Source of the DNA: Candidatus Gallimonas intestinigallinarum | GTDB lineage: Bacteria > Bacillota_A > Clostridia > Christensenellales > Borkfalkiaceae | NCBI GenBank assembly: GCA_019116405.1 | Contig: DXBS01000130.1 | Location: forward strand, 1-23,026 | Reading direction: 5' to 3' | Length of the DNA: 23,026 nt | In this document: positions 13,702-23,011 of the stretch, one piece after another | How positions within the stretch are numbered: position 1 is the first letter of the stretch | Layout of the letters: each line of letters begins with the position of its first letter | The notes under the pieces: model-generated | The model's database searches: none | Told to the model about the DNA's origin: nothing | What the model saw: only the letters and a program-made list of their open reading frames with translations | Translations under genes and position numbers: made by a program

Positions 13702-16700
13702 TCACATTTCGATCTCGCGGCAGCGCGCAATGTTGACGATGCGGGCGCGGATGGTGTTCTCATCGATTCTCAGCACCCGCGCGACCGCCTTCTTGTACAA
13801 TCTGATCTGCACGGCGTACTTTTCCTTGAGAGCCGCGTCCGGAAGGACGGAGTACTTGTAGTCGATGACCATATAGCCACCCTCGTCCTCCACCAGAAGA
13901 TCGACCGCGCCCTGAAAGACGATCTCGTCCGTGGCGGCAGTCTCCAGCATCTCGTCCGCCTGCAGACGCACAAGGAAGGTCTGCTCGCGGCGGAATCTCC
14001 CGCCCGCAAGCGACTTCAGGCAGGGCAGGGCGAGAATGCGCCTTAGCTGACCCGCATCGAGGAGCGCCGCCTGCTCCGCCGTGAGAAGCCCATCTTTTCG
14101 CATGCGTGCGAGTTCGGACTGCACGTCCTGCCCGTAGCGCACATACTGCAAGAAGGCATGATAGGCGATGCCCGCCTCCTTGCTCGTCTCGCCCTCGAAG
14201 GGCTCCGCCTCATCGAGGAAGGAATACATCGCCTCCTGCCGCGACAGGAGCGCCGTCGCGGAGCTCTTGACGGGAACGCGCATACTCGCTTCGAAGGGAT
14301 AGGGCTGCTCGTACGCAGAGAGCACCGCGTCCCGCAGGCGTTCATCGGGGCGATAGACGAGCGAGCGGCGGGCGGGCGCCATCTGCTCCGCTTCCCGATC
14401 GGGCACAATGTACTTTGCGCAGGCGCGGAAGTCGAAGAAGTCGGCAAAGCGTTTGGCGCGCGCAGGGGACAGGGCGCGCTCCGCCTGTTCGCGAAAGAGG
14501 ATGTGCAGGCGGTACTTGGCGCGCGTCATGCCGACGTAGAGGAGGTTGCGTTCCTCCTTGCGTTCGCGCGTCTCCTCGGCGACGGCGCAGGCGCGGCGCA
14601 GGAGGGTGGAATAGACGAGCTTGTTTTGAGTATCATACGCCTTGGGCGCGGCGACCGTGCGCGTCTGCCCGTTCAGGCTCAGTTCTGTGAACATGACCTC
14701 GTCCCGCTCGCTGCCGCCGCGGAATTTGACGTCTGCCCCCGCGAGAATGACGACGGGATATTCCAGTCCCTTGGAGGAGTGCATCGTGACGATGCGCACG
14801 GAGTCCTCGCCGCCGCTCTCGGCGTACCCGATCTGATAGTTGCACGCGCGCAGGCGGGCGAGAAAGGCGTTGACATCCACATTCTCCCCCTCCGCAATGA
14901 GGCGGCGCACGCGCGCAAGGCGGCTCCTGCCGCCCTCCTTCGCCGCGATCTGCGCCTCAAGGCCCAGCGCGAGCAGTTCGTTCATGATCTCCGCCGCCGT
15001 GCACAGCTGCGCGCGTGCGCGCAGGCGTGCAGAGAGCGCGTCAAAGGCGGCGAGCTTTTGAGAGACGGGGTGTTCGGGCTGCGCCTTTATAAACGCCGCA
15101 CACGCCGCGCGGAAGGTGCGCCCGTCCCGCCGCCCGCCTGCGTTCTTTTGAAAATACAGCCGCACGGCAGCGAGCTCGCGTTCGGTCAGCCCGCCCGCCG
15201 CCGAGAGGAGCGCCGTGCAATAGGGAATGTCCTGCTCCGCGTTGTCCAGATAGGAGAGCCAGTCGATGAGCAGGCGCGCCTCAAAGAAGTCGCACACGTT
15301 GACCTCCGCCGCCGTGGTGACGGGGATGCCGCGCGCGAGCAGGGCGCGGGCAATGTGCGCCGCCTCCCCCTCTCTGCGGCGGGTGAGCACCGCAATGTCC
15401 CCGAAGCCCACCTTGCGCACGGTCTGCGCGTCCACGTCAAACCAGTCGCTCCCAAGCTCCTCTTCCACGAGCTGCGCGACCTTGTCGGCGAGCGCGTCCG
15501 TCCGCTCCGCGCCCGCGTGTTCGAGCACCGAGTAGACGCCGCGCGCCCCGCTCTCCTCCGCCCTGCGCTTGGGCAGCAGGTGAAAGGCGACCTCACCGCA
15601 GTGCGCGCCGTAGCGCTCGCCGCCGCGCATGGGGACGTATCCTTCGGCAATGGCGGAAAAAACTTCGTTCGTCGCCTCCAGTACGGCGGGCGCGGAGCGG
15701 AAATTTGCGGAGAGCCGCAGCGAGCAGGGGAGCAGCTTTTCCTTTTCCTCAAAGAACTCCGAGCGGCTGCCGCGGAAGCCGTAAATCGCCTGCTTGGCAT
15801 CGCCGACGAGAAAGACTTCGCCGCCGCCCAGGCGGGACAAGATCGCCTCCTGCACGGGGTTGACGTCCTGATATTCGTCCACGAACACCGCGCGGTACCT
15901 CTCCGCGAGATCGCTGCGGACGCTCTCATTGTCCAGAAGCTGCAGCGCGATCTGCTCGAGGTCGTTATAGTCCAGCACGCCCGCCTCCCCCTTTTCGCGG
16001 GAGTAGGCGTCGTCATAGGCGAGCGCGAGCTGCCCGAGGGCGTGCGCGAGCGCATTCGCCTGCAAATAGCGCGCGTGCTCCGTCTCGCGGTCGGCACAGG
16101 ACGCGAGTTCTTCGAGCATGCCCGAGGCCTCCTTCTTCGCACCCGATAAAAATTCGATCGCCGCGCGCTCCTCAGCCGAGGCATTGCGCTTGACGGGCAT
16201 GCGCGCCATGTCCGCCTCCCCCGACATGGTCTGCATGCAAAGCAGGTCATCCTGCGCCGCGATGCGCGTGCAGACAGCGTGCACCATGTCCGAAAGGGCG
16301 ACAAACTTCTCCCCCAGCGCGGCATAGACATGCCCCCTCTCTTCCAGTCCGCGCGCGACCATGTCCGCCCGCGCACGCAGATCGGCGGCAAGGTAGTCGC
16401 AGACGGCGTCAAAGTCGTCCGAGGCGCCCATATCCGCGAGGATCTGACGATATCCCGCCAGCCCGCGCGCCTTCCGGTAGAGGTCTGCGACAAGATTGCG
16501 CAGCGCCGCATCCTTCTTTTTGCGGAAGTAGGCAGAGAGCAGCAGCGAAAATTCGGGCGACTTCTGCGCGTACGCTTCCTCGAACACCGCGTCCAGCGCG
16601 CGCGCCTGAAGTCCCGCGCTCTCGGCGTCCTCGCCGCCCGCGATGCGGAAGGCGGGATCGACGCCCGCCGCATAGAAATAGGTGCGGATGAGCCGCCCGC

Positions 16701-17013
16701 AGAATGCGTGGATGGTGCTGATCTCGGCGAGGGGAAGCGCCGCGAGCTGCGCCTTAAGCCGCTCCTTTTCCGCGCCCTCCCGCTCGCCGATGCCCTTGAG
16801 AAGGGCGAGCCGCAGCCGCTCGCGCATCTGTGCCGCCGCCTTGTTGGTGAACGTGACGGCGAGGATGCTGCGCACGTCCCCGCCCCCTAAGATGAGGGAG
16901 ACGAGGCGCTCGATCATGACAAAGGTCTTGCCGCTCCCCGCCGACGCGGAGACGATGACCTGTCCGCGCGCCCCGATCGCGGCGCGCTGTTCTTCCGTCA
17001 ATGTGACGCTCAT
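13702..17013 (-). CDS. addA: AddA helicase-nuclease subunit
   Basis: 1103 residues (Bacillus subtilis AddA is about 1230). It forms AddAB with the upstream product, which resects double-strand ends for recombination. The UvrD-type helicase motifs are present: Walker A SASAGSGKT (22-30), AVTFTNKAA (about 52-60), VFVDEYQD (about 375-385), VGDAKQAIYGFRG, SANFRS, TMHSSKGLEYPVVIL (about 740) and LLYVGMTRAK (about 820). The C-terminal PD-(D/E)XK nuclease has GAVDLL (Asp1038) and VIDYK (Asp1051, Lys1053). Start ATG 17013 was chosen because AAGGAGG lies just upstream and the ATG overlaps the addB stop (ATGA); an upstream reading adds an Arg-rich leader overlapping addB. Confidence 0.98.
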   Translation of the reverse strand: MSVTLTEEQRAAIGARGQVIVSASAGSGKTFVMIERLVSLILGGGDVRSILAVTFTNKAAAQMRERLRLALLKGIGEREGAEKERLKAQLAALPLAEISTIHAFCGRLIRTYFYAAGVDPAFRIAGGEDAESAGLQARALDAVFEEAYAQKSPEFSLLLSAYFRKKKDAALRNLVADLYRKARGLAGYRQILADMGASDDFDAVCDYLAADLRARADMVARGLEERGHVYAALGEKFVALSDMVHAVCTRIAAQDDLLCMQTMSGEADMARMPVKRNASAEERAAIEFLSGAKKEASGMLEELASCADRETEHARYLQANALAHALGQLALAYDDAYSREKGEAGVLDYNDLEQIALQLLDNESVRSDLAERYRAVFVDEYQDVNPVQEAILSRLGGGEVFLVGDAKQAIYGFRGSRSEFFEEKEKLLPCSLRLSANFRSAPAVLEATNEVFSAIAEGYVPMRGGERYGAHCGEVAFHLLPKRRAEESGARGVYSVLEHAGAERTDALADKVAQLVEEELGSDWFDVDAQTVRKVGFGDIAVLTRRREGEAAHIARALLARGIPVTTAAEVNVCDFFEARLLIDWLSYLDNAEQDIPYCTALLSAAGGLTERELAAVRLYFQKNAGGRRDGRTFRAACAAFIKAQPEHPVSQKLAAFDALSARLRARAQLCTAAEIMNELLALGLEAQIAAKEGGRSRLARVRRLIAEGENVDVNAFLARLRACNYQIGYAESGGEDSVRIVTMHSSKGLEYPVVILAGADVKFRGGSERDEVMFTELSLNGQTRTVAAPKAYDTQNKLVYSTLLRRACAVAEETRERKEERNLLYVGMTRAKYRLHILFREQAERALSPARAKRFADFFDFRACAKYIVPDREAEQMAPARRSLVYRPDERLRDAVLSAYEQPYPFEASMRVPVKSSATALLSRQEAMYSFLDEAEPFEGETSKEAGIAYHAFLQYVRYGQDVQSELARMRKDGLLTAEQAALLDAGQLRRILALPCLKSLAGGRFRREQTFLVRLQADEMLETAATDEIVFQGAVDLLVEDEGGYMVIDYKYSVLPDAALKEKYAVQIRLYKKAVARVLRIDENTIRARIVNIARCREIEM

Positions 17014-20012
17014 ACGCCCTCCTTCTCTGCGCGCGCGACGGCGGCGATCTCTGCGGCCTTCACGCTCTTTTCCTTGCGCGCCTCGCCCACAAATCCGCAT
17101 GCCCCGCGAAAGGCGCAGTAATTGCAACTGCCCTCATAGGGCGAGGGCCGCACGTTGCCCGCCCCCATCTCCCGCTGTGCCTGACGCGCCACGAGCGCGC
17201 CATAGGCGAGGAAATCTTCAAACTCCTCCTCCGCGAGCCCGCGCGAGGGCGCGCCGTCAAACAGCATACTCTTTGCCCCCGCCGCACTGTCCAGAAGGTC
17301 GACGGCATCCCGGTTGTAGAAGCCCTGCATGCAGAACTTGGCGTCCTCGGGGGCTGTGAATGCGTCCTCGGCGGGGAAATAGAATGCCCCTGCGGGCTTG
17401 CTCCCCTCCGCCGCCGCCAGGAGATAGAGTTCGAGCTGGAGACTCCTGCCCGTATAGTACGCCGCGGGCGAGGGGTCGAAATGCCCCGTCTTGTAGTCGA
17501 CGATGCGCACATAGTCGCCCGCCTCGTCCACGCGGTCCGCCTTGCCCGTCATGTTGAGGGCGGGAATGCGGATGGACGCCTCGCGGTCACGGATCCGGAA
17601 CGCCGAATTGTGCAGGGAGGCAAACACCGCGCAGGCGACGCGCTCGCACTCGGCGATCAGCCGCTCGCCCGCGTACTTGCTCTGCTCGGTGTCGCCGAAG
17701 GCGCGGTAGCGCGGCTCGGACATGAGGGAGCGCGCCGTGTTGCGCGCTAAGGCGCGGCAGTCCGCCTCGGAGGAGAGCGTGCTCAACGCGTCCCCCATCT
17801 GTTCGAGCACCTTGTGCACGAAGTCGCCCGCGTCTCGCGCGGGAAGCGCGCCCTCTTCGCGCTCGGAAAGACGCAGGACGTACTTCATGAACCCCGCGTA
17901 CGGGCAGGCAAAATAGCTCTCTAAAAGGGTGGGCGACGTCTCGCCCGCAAAATACAGCTGCGCCGCCTCGGGCACGTCCCCCTTCTGTCCGCCCTCGGTG
18001 AGCGCGCGCAGCGCATCTTCTCCGATGCGAGCGGCAAGCGCCGCCCAGATGGACGAAAAGAGCGAAGTATCGTTCTCCCGCCCCTCCTCGAAATCGGCCT
18101 TCGCGGAGAGCAGCCGCAACAGCGCCGGGACACGCGCCGCGCAGTCATAGGGAAAGCGCGCGGGCAGCGGCGCAGGCTCGAACATGCGGGCAAGGTAGGA
18201 ATACGCCTCCCCCGCCGCCTTCTCCTCGCCGCGCACCTTCATGGGACGGCTCGCGTACAGCTCCCCCGAAAAGGCGCAGGCATTGAGCCCGAAGCTCTCC
18301 CGTGCGCGCGCATTGACGACGGAGATCGCCGGCTCGACGTGCACCGAGAGCGCCGCAAGTCTCCCCATCTCCGCATCGGTGATGACGGAAGTATCCTCGC
18401 CCGTGCGGGGCAGCGCATCGGTCAGTCCCGTCAGGAAGAGTACCTTGGCGCGCGCAAAGCGGCTGTCCGTCGCGTCGCCGAGGTAGACGGTGTCCGCAAG
18501 CGAGGGAATCATCGCCGTTTTGAGCGCCGAAGCGCCGCTCTCCAGAAGGGAGGCAAACTCGCGCGCCGTGAACACCTTCTCGCCCGCGACATTCATCTCT
18601 GCAAGCATGCCGTCCAGCCCGTCCAGCCGCAAAAAAGCCTGATCCGCCGCCTCGGCGTGCAGGGAGAGCTGCTCCATGATCTGGTCCGCCCCGACGAGCG
18701 CACGCAGCCCCACGATCGCGTCCGCAAAGTCCTGCGCCCTGCCCCTGCGCGGCAACGCGTCCATGATGCGCACCATCCTTTCACGGCAGGCACTAATATT
18801 TTTGAGATCGTCCGCAAACGCGGGTGCGTCCTCGCGGATCGCGCGGCGGTACCCGCCCCGCCAGTTGCCGTACTTCAGAAGATAGTTGCGGTAGACGTCC
18901 CCGTCGCCGAAACAGACATTGGCGGCAACGGCGTCCACCGACTCCGGCCGTCCGCCGTCCGCGACCGCGCGCAGCACGGCGATGACAAAGCGCACAAAGG
19001 GATGGCGCGAGAAGGGACGCTTTCTGTCCGCAAAGTAAGGAATATGGTAGGCGGCAAACGCCTTTTCCAGCACGAGGCGGCTGCTCTCGTCGGGCGCGAG
19101 GACGACGATGTCCCGATAGCGCGCCCCCAGCGCAACGTGCCGCCCGATGAGCGCGCAGACAGTGTCCGCCTCCTCCGTCTCGTCATGGGCGGAAAAGAGA
19201 TGGACGTGCTCCGCCGGAACGGGAGGCTGCGTGAAGATCTCGGGCGCAAACAGCCCGCAACGCACCCGCTCCGCCTCCACGGGCAGGGAGCATGCCGCCA
19301 TGACCGTCTGCACGTCCCCGACCTGTTCGCACACGTCGCGGAAGATGCGCGCCGCCTCGTTGGTGTAGAGAGGCGCTTTCCCCGCAAAGAAGATGCCCGT
19401 GACGCTGCGCGCATGCTCAGCTGCCGCGCGGATGCCCTCCGCCGCCTGCCGCGTAAAGGAGGGAAACGCCGCAAAAAAGACGTTGACCCCCCCGAGCTTT
19501 TCCGCGATCGCCTCGGGCAGGAGGGCGAGATAGCCGCTCTCGTCCAGCAAACCGTGCTCCGCAAGAAAGGCGGCGTACTTTTCCGAGAGCAGGGCAAGGT
19601 CGGTGAGCTTTGCACGCAGCGTCCCCTCCGTCGCCTGTGCGCCCGCGCGCAGCTGCGCCGCGTCCACGCGGGAGGCGGCAAGTTGGGCGAGCGTTTCGTA
19701 CACCGTCTGCGCCGCGCCCGCAGAGAAGCATGAAAGCTCCCCCGCGCACCCGGCAAGAATGGCGGAGATCGCCATGACGGAGCCCTGTTTGGAGAGTACG
19801 CGGCGCTCTCCCGATAAAAAGCGGGCGAACGTCGTGACCTCGGTGAGGAAGGTGCCGCCCGTCCGCTCCAGTACGGCGCGCTCGGCGAGCAGAGTGAGGC
19901 TGTCCTCACAAAAGACGAGGCACTTTTCTCCGCGCTCCTCGCAGGCACTCACGCGCGCAGCGAGCACGAAAAGCGCATCGTCCAGCGTGGGCGCACCGAT
20001 GATCGTTGCCAT
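17010..20012 (-). CDS. addB: AddB nuclease subunit with Fe-S cluster Cys
   Basis: 1000 residues. Partner of AddA in double-strand-break processing. The C-terminal nuclease domain has IVDYKTG (Asp839, Lys841) and the four Cys known to hold a 4Fe-4S cluster in AddB: Cys703 (YFACPYAGF), then Cys963, Cys966 and Cys972 (CNYCAFRGAC). The inactive helicase-like N-terminal part lacks the usual G-x-x-G-x-G-K-T loop; the N-terminus reads MATIIGAPTLDDALFVL. Start ATG 20012 has GGAGG 7 nt upstream; a TTG at 20030 would include it. First gene of the addBA operon, read from the promoter at 20042-20047. Confidence 0.96.
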   Translation of the reverse strand: MATIIGAPTLDDALFVLAARVSACEERGEKCLVFCEDSLTLLAERAVLERTGGTFLTEVTTFARFLSGERRVLSKQGSVMAISAILAGCAGELSCFSAGAAQTVYETLAQLAASRVDAAQLRAGAQATEGTLRAKLTDLALLSEKYAAFLAEHGLLDESGYLALLPEAIAEKLGGVNVFFAAFPSFTRQAAEGIRAAAEHARSVTGIFFAGKAPLYTNEAARIFRDVCEQVGDVQTVMAACSLPVEAERVRCGLFAPEIFTQPPVPAEHVHLFSAHDETEEADTVCALIGRHVALGARYRDIVVLAPDESSRLVLEKAFAAYHIPYFADRKRPFSRHPFVRFVIAVLRAVADGGRPESVDAVAANVCFGDGDVYRNYLLKYGNWRGGYRRAIREDAPAFADDLKNISACRERMVRIMDALPRRGRAQDFADAIVGLRALVGADQIMEQLSLHAEAADQAFLRLDGLDGMLAEMNVAGEKVFTAREFASLLESGASALKTAMIPSLADTVYLGDATDSRFARAKVLFLTGLTDALPRTGEDTSVITDAEMGRLAALSVHVEPAISVVNARARESFGLNACAFSGELYASRPMKVRGEEKAAGEAYSYLARMFEPAPLPARFPYDCAARVPALLRLLSAKADFEEGRENDTSLFSSIWAALAARIGEDALRALTEGGQKGDVPEAAQLYFAGETSPTLLESYFACPYAGFMKYVLRLSEREEGALPARDAGDFVHKVLEQMGDALSTLSSEADCRALARNTARSLMSEPRYRAFGDTEQSKYAGERLIAECERVACAVFASLHNSAFRIRDREASIRIPALNMTGKADRVDEAGDYVRIVDYKTGHFDPSPAAYYTGRSLQLELYLLAAAEGSKPAGAFYFPAEDAFTAPEDAKFCMQGFYNRDAVDLLDSAAGAKSMLFDGAPSRGLAEEEFEDFLAYGALVARQAQREMGAGNVRPSPYEGSCNYCAFRGACGFVGEARKEKSVKAAEIAAVARAEKEGV

Positions 20013-20041
20013 AGCATGACCTCCGCACAAAAATTACCCAT

Positions 20042-20047
20042 ATTATA
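20042..20047 (-). promoter_or_regulatory. Extended -10 promoter of addBA
   Basis: TATGCTATAAT on the minus strand (TATAAT at 20047-20042) with the extended -10 TG. The -35 region is poor (TGAAAA at 17-nt spacing). Expected start is near 20035, giving a leader of about 23 nt that includes the GGAGG site. Confidence 0.75.
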
Positions 20048-20101
20048 GCATACTTCCCCGCCACTTTTCATAAAATTTTCCTCATATTTCTTCGATTATT
20101 T

Positions 20102-20130
20102 TTTACAAACGTAAAATTTTATGCTATAAT
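20102..20130 (+). promoter_or_regulatory. Promoter of the lipoprotein gene
   Basis: TTTACA (20102-20107), a 17-nt spacer and TATAAT (20125-20130) with extended -10 TATGCTATAAT. Near-consensus. It faces away from the addBA promoter 55-60 bp off, and both share the sequence TATGCTATAAT. Confidence 0.9.
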
Positions 20131-20158
20131 GGGGAAAAATGACTTTCCGGAGCTTTCC

Positions 20159-21142
20159 ATGAAGAAAAAAGTTCTTGCCTGCCTTGCGCTCGCCCTGCCC
20201 TTTGCCCTGACGGCATGTACGACGGTAAGCAATCTGACGCTCAATGCCAACTGGTACAGCCGCACCGATACCACGATCAGCGGCAACCAAAGCTAGACGC
20301 TGGAATACGTTGTAGAGTTTGAAGCGGCGGAGGACAACACCTACCTGAGCTATGCACAGGGCAGCTACACTACGGTGCTGAATACCGAAAATATGACGCT
20401 TGCAGACGGCGGGAGCGATACGGGATACCACCTTGTGAGTACGCTCCGCATTCCCGTCACCTATACCGTGGGCGACGAAACGGCGACCTTTGAGGACGTT
20501 GTCACGTCCGAGGTCTGGTTCCGCGACACGCGCCACGAGCTGCGCCCCGTGCGCAGCGTAAAGACGGTGCTCTCGCACTCCCCGCTCGCGGTTTCCGATC
20601 CGGAGTCGATCGAGGACGTCTACATTGCCTACGACTACACCTTTACGACGTCGTACGACGCCAACTGTACCCAGGCGGAGATCAGCATCGAATACCGCTC
20701 GGAAGTTGACGGCGAGACACAGAGCTCCACGGAGAACCATACCGTCGAACTAAGCGGCGCGGGCACCTATTTTGACAACGAACAGATCCTCTTTTCGCTG
20801 CGCGCCATCGATCCCACCCTTGGCGTAACCTTCCGCTCGATCAATCCCGTCAGGCTCCGGGAGGAGACCCTCTCGGCGCAGGCAGCGGCTGTCACCGCGC
20901 CGGAGACATTGACGTTTTCCATCAATGGCGAAGCGGCCGCAGAGCATGAAGTGAATGCGAACAGCTTTTCGATCGGCTATACGGGCACCAACAGCGGGCT
21001 TTCGCAGTCCTATACCTATGCCGCCCTCACCGACGCCGCGAACAACACCTACCGCAATGTGCTGCTCAGAATGGACGTGCCCGTCCTGCACTCGCTGGGG
21101 ACGCTGCACTACAGGCTCGTCTCCGCACAATTCATCCAATGA
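20159..21142 (+). pseudogene. Lipoprotein gene interrupted by an in-frame TAG
   Basis: ATG 20159 follows GGAG at 6-nt spacing and a strong promoter. The first 20 codons give a lipoprotein signal peptide: MKKK, a hydrophobic stretch (LACLALALPFALTA) and lipobox LTAC with Cys20. At codon 46 (20294-20296) there is TAG, after which the same frame runs on unbroken for 281 codons to TGA at 21140-21142. The continuing part is soluble, rich in Thr, Ser and Glu (TLEYVVEFEAAED, RIPVTYTVGDETATFED, AYDYTFTTSYD, LRMDVPVLHS). The frame is preserved, so a single CAG to TAG change (Q to stop) is the simplest explanation. An ATG at 20375 could begin a fragment but has no ribosome site that I see. Function unknown. 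A sequencing error or readthrough remains possible. Confidence 0.8.
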
Positions 21143-21157
21143 TCGCCTGAACATGAG

Positions 21158-21185
21158 AAAAGCGTCGGTTGCCCGACGCTTTTTT
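21158..21185. terminator. Bidirectional intrinsic terminator
   Basis: Stem GCGTCGG/CCGACGC (21162-21168 with 21173-21179) around a 4-nt loop, flanked by AAAA and TTTTTT, so that it works for both strands. It ends the plus-strand lipoprotein gene and the minus-strand hpt transcript, whose stop is at 21187-21189. Confidence 0.93.
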
Positions 21186-21186
21186 C

Positions 21187-21729
21187 TTATTTTTCATAGA
21201 CGCTGCGCTTCAGGATCCCGATATAGGGCAGGTTGCGGTAGCGCTCCGCATAGTCCAGCCCGTATCCGATGAGAAAGGCGTCCTCGACGGAGAAGCACAC
21301 AAAGTCCGCCTCCACCTCCACGACGCGGCGCGCGGGCTTATCCAGCAGCGAGACGACGGTCAGCGACTTTGCGCCCCGCTCCTTAAAAAATTGGCGCAGG
21401 GTGACGAGCGTCCTGCCCGTATCCACAATGTCCTCGACGAGCAGCACGTCCCGTCCCTCGACGGAGGAGAACAAGTCCCGCTTGACATACGGCTTGCCGG
21501 ACGACACGGCGTTCGCGCCGTACGAGCTGACCGCCATGAAGTCCATCTCCACGTCCAGATGCGCGGCGCGCAGCAGGTCGGCAAAGAACACCGCACTCCC
21601 CTTTAAGTTGCACACGGCGACGGGCACCGTCCCCGCAAACTTTTTCTCCAGCCACGCGCCCGCCTCTTTGACGCGCGCGGCGATTTCGTTTTCCGAAAGC
21701 AATATCCTCTCACAATCGGGATGCATCAT
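21187..21729 (-). CDS. hpt: Hypoxanthine phosphoribosyltransferase
   Basis: 180 residues, the usual length. It converts hypoxanthine or guanine and PRPP to IMP or GMP (purine salvage, cytoplasm). Visible: LKGS (42-45, pyrophosphate loop), the PRPP loop LLVEDIVDTGRTL (about 96-108, with Glu99, Asp100 and Asp103), and the C-terminal FLIGYGLDYAERYRNLPYIGIL (base and Mg binding). ATG 21729 follows GAGGAGACAA; a second ATG three bases on is equally possible. It overlaps the tilS stop by 20 nt, the common tilS-hpt pairing. Here a terminator follows at once; ftsH, often third, is absent. Confidence 0.96.
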   Translation of the reverse strand: MMHPDCERILLSENEIAARVKEAGAWLEKKFAGTVPVAVCNLKGSAVFFADLLRAAHLDVEMDFMAVSSYGANAVSSGKPYVKRDLFSSVEGRDVLLVEDIVDTGRTLVTLRQFFKERGAKSLTVVSLLDKPARRVVEVEADFVCFSVEDAFLIGYGLDYAERYRNLPYIGILKRSVYEK

Positions 21730-22999
21730 TTGTCTCCTCTCTTTGCACGCAGAGCCATACCCTGTGCGCCGTTTCCTTGGTTATTTTTACGCTGTCCGCG
21801 ATCTCCACGCCGACGACGGCATACACTTCGTTCCCCCTGGCGATGAGGGGCAGGGCATGCCCGACGCGCGCGGGGATCTTTTTGTCACTGAGAAACTTTT
21901 TGAGCGTCTTGCGCCCGCCCCCGAAGGGCGTGATCATGTCCCCCTCCCGCCGCGTGCGCAGGACACACCCCGCGGGGAAGGCATCCATGTCCGCCATGTG
22001 CGCGCCCTGTACCTCGTGCGGGCACACCATGACCGTGTATCCGCCCAGCGTGAACGTGCCGCACGCGAAGGAAATCTCCTGCGGGCATGGCTTCCCGGGG
22101 CGCCAGAAGAGGACATGATCCCCCTCGCGCACTGCCTCGATCCCATCAGGAAGGGACGCCCGTCTGCCGCTCTGCAGCGCCCTGAGGCGCGCCGCCTCCG
22201 CGATATTCGCCGCGGTATAGTCGTGCGTCACGCCCAAGTATGATAGCGCCTGCACGACAGCCCGCGAAAAGAGGGGCATGGGCAGCGCGAGCGGGACATA
22301 TACCATGCCCGCCTCGACGCGGACATGCTCCGCCGCCAGCGCACCAAGACAGGCGTCGTCCTGAGCGGCACGCGCCGCAAAAGCGACGAGGTTGTCCCGC
22401 GCGCCCGGCACCGCGCGCTCCAGTTCGGGCAGGACCAGGTGGCGGATACGGTTGCGCGCAAACGCGACGTCAGAATTGCTCTCGTCCTCGACAAAGGGCA
22501 GCGCATACTCCGCGACGTAGGCGTCGATCTGCGCGCGCGTGACACCGAGCAGCGGGCGCACGATGCCCTCCCGCGCGGGAAAGGCGTTCAGCCCCGCCGC
22601 GGACGTCCCCCGCGCCAGGCGGAAGAGCAGGGTCTCGGCGAGGTCGTCCCTGTGGTGCGCCGTGGCAACGGCGTCCGCCTCCCCCTCCGCAACGACGCGC
22701 GCAAAGCACTCGTAGCGCCAGAGGCGGGCGGTCTCCTCCAGACCCCGCTTCTGTGCCGCGGCGCGCGCGGGGATATCTTCGCGGAAGACGCGCAGCGGCA
22801 CGCCCCAGTCGCGGCAGAGCCGTTGGACGAAGGCGATATCTTCCTCCGACGCGGCGCGCATGCCGTGCCCGCAGGTGAGCGCCGAAACGCTGACGCCCCC
22901 CGTTATGAGTGCGTGCAGCAGGGCGACGGAGTCCCGTCCGCCAGAGAGCGCCACGCACACCCGCATGAGCGCATATGGTTTGCAGTCGATGAGTTCCAC
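21710..22999 (-). CDS. tilS: tRNA(Ile)-lysidine synthase
   Basis: 429 residues from GTG 22999. It puts lysine on C34 of tRNA-Ile (CAU anticodon) so that it reads AUA. The PP-loop ATPase motif SGGRDS is at 19-24, then AHHRDDLAETLLFRLARGTSAAGL, ESNSDVAFARNRIRH, and the C-terminal domain with LRTRREGDMITPFGGGRKTLKKFL. The start is uncertain: TTG 23017 would sit inside the -10 box region, and ATG 22966 leaves only about 8 residues before the PP-loop with no ribosome site. GTG 22999 fits the predicted transcription start, so the mRNA may be leaderless. It overlaps the downstream hpt gene by 20 nt. Confidence 0.93.
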   Translation of the reverse strand: MELIDCKPYALMRVCVALSGGRDSVALLHALITGGVSVSALTCGHGMRAASEEDIAFVQRLCRDWGVPLRVFREDIPARAAAQKRGLEETARLWRYECFARVVAEGEADAVATAHHRDDLAETLLFRLARGTSAAGLNAFPAREGIVRPLLGVTRAQIDAYVAEYALPFVEDESNSDVAFARNRIRHLVLPELERAVPGARDNLVAFAARAAQDDACLGALAAEHVRVEAGMVYVPLALPMPLFSRAVVQALSYLGVTHDYTAANIAEAARLRALQSGRRASLPDGIEAVREGDHVLFWRPGKPCPQEISFACGTFTLGGYTVMVCPHEVQGAHMADMDAFPAGCVLRTRREGDMITPFGGGRKTLKKFLSDKKIPARVGHALPLIARGNEVYAVVGVEIADSVKITKETAHRVWLCVQREETNDASRL

Positions 23000-23005
23000 T
23001 GTTAC

Positions 23006-23011
23006 ACTATA
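23006..23011 (-). promoter_or_regulatory. Putative extended -10 of the tilS-hpt promoter
   Basis: TGTGCTATAGT on the minus strand, with -10 TATAGT (23011-23006) and the extended TG. A -35 would lie beyond the window edge, so only half the promoter can be seen. It ends 6 nt before GTG 22999. Confidence 0.5.

Noticed and set aside
14158..16149. 663-codon plus-strand open frame inside addA
   Set aside because: It is antisense to the helicase motifs and has an Arg/Ala-rich composition typical of the complement of GC-rich coding DNA.
18339..19733. 464-codon plus-strand open frame inside addB
   Set aside because: Antisense shadow with Arg/His-rich composition; no promoter or ribosome site.
20294..20296. 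TAG as a recoded sense codon (pyrrolysine or code change)
   Set aside because: No tRNA or pyl gene is visible, and TAG ends signal peptidase 1 sensibly at 3754-3756; a point mutation is simpler.
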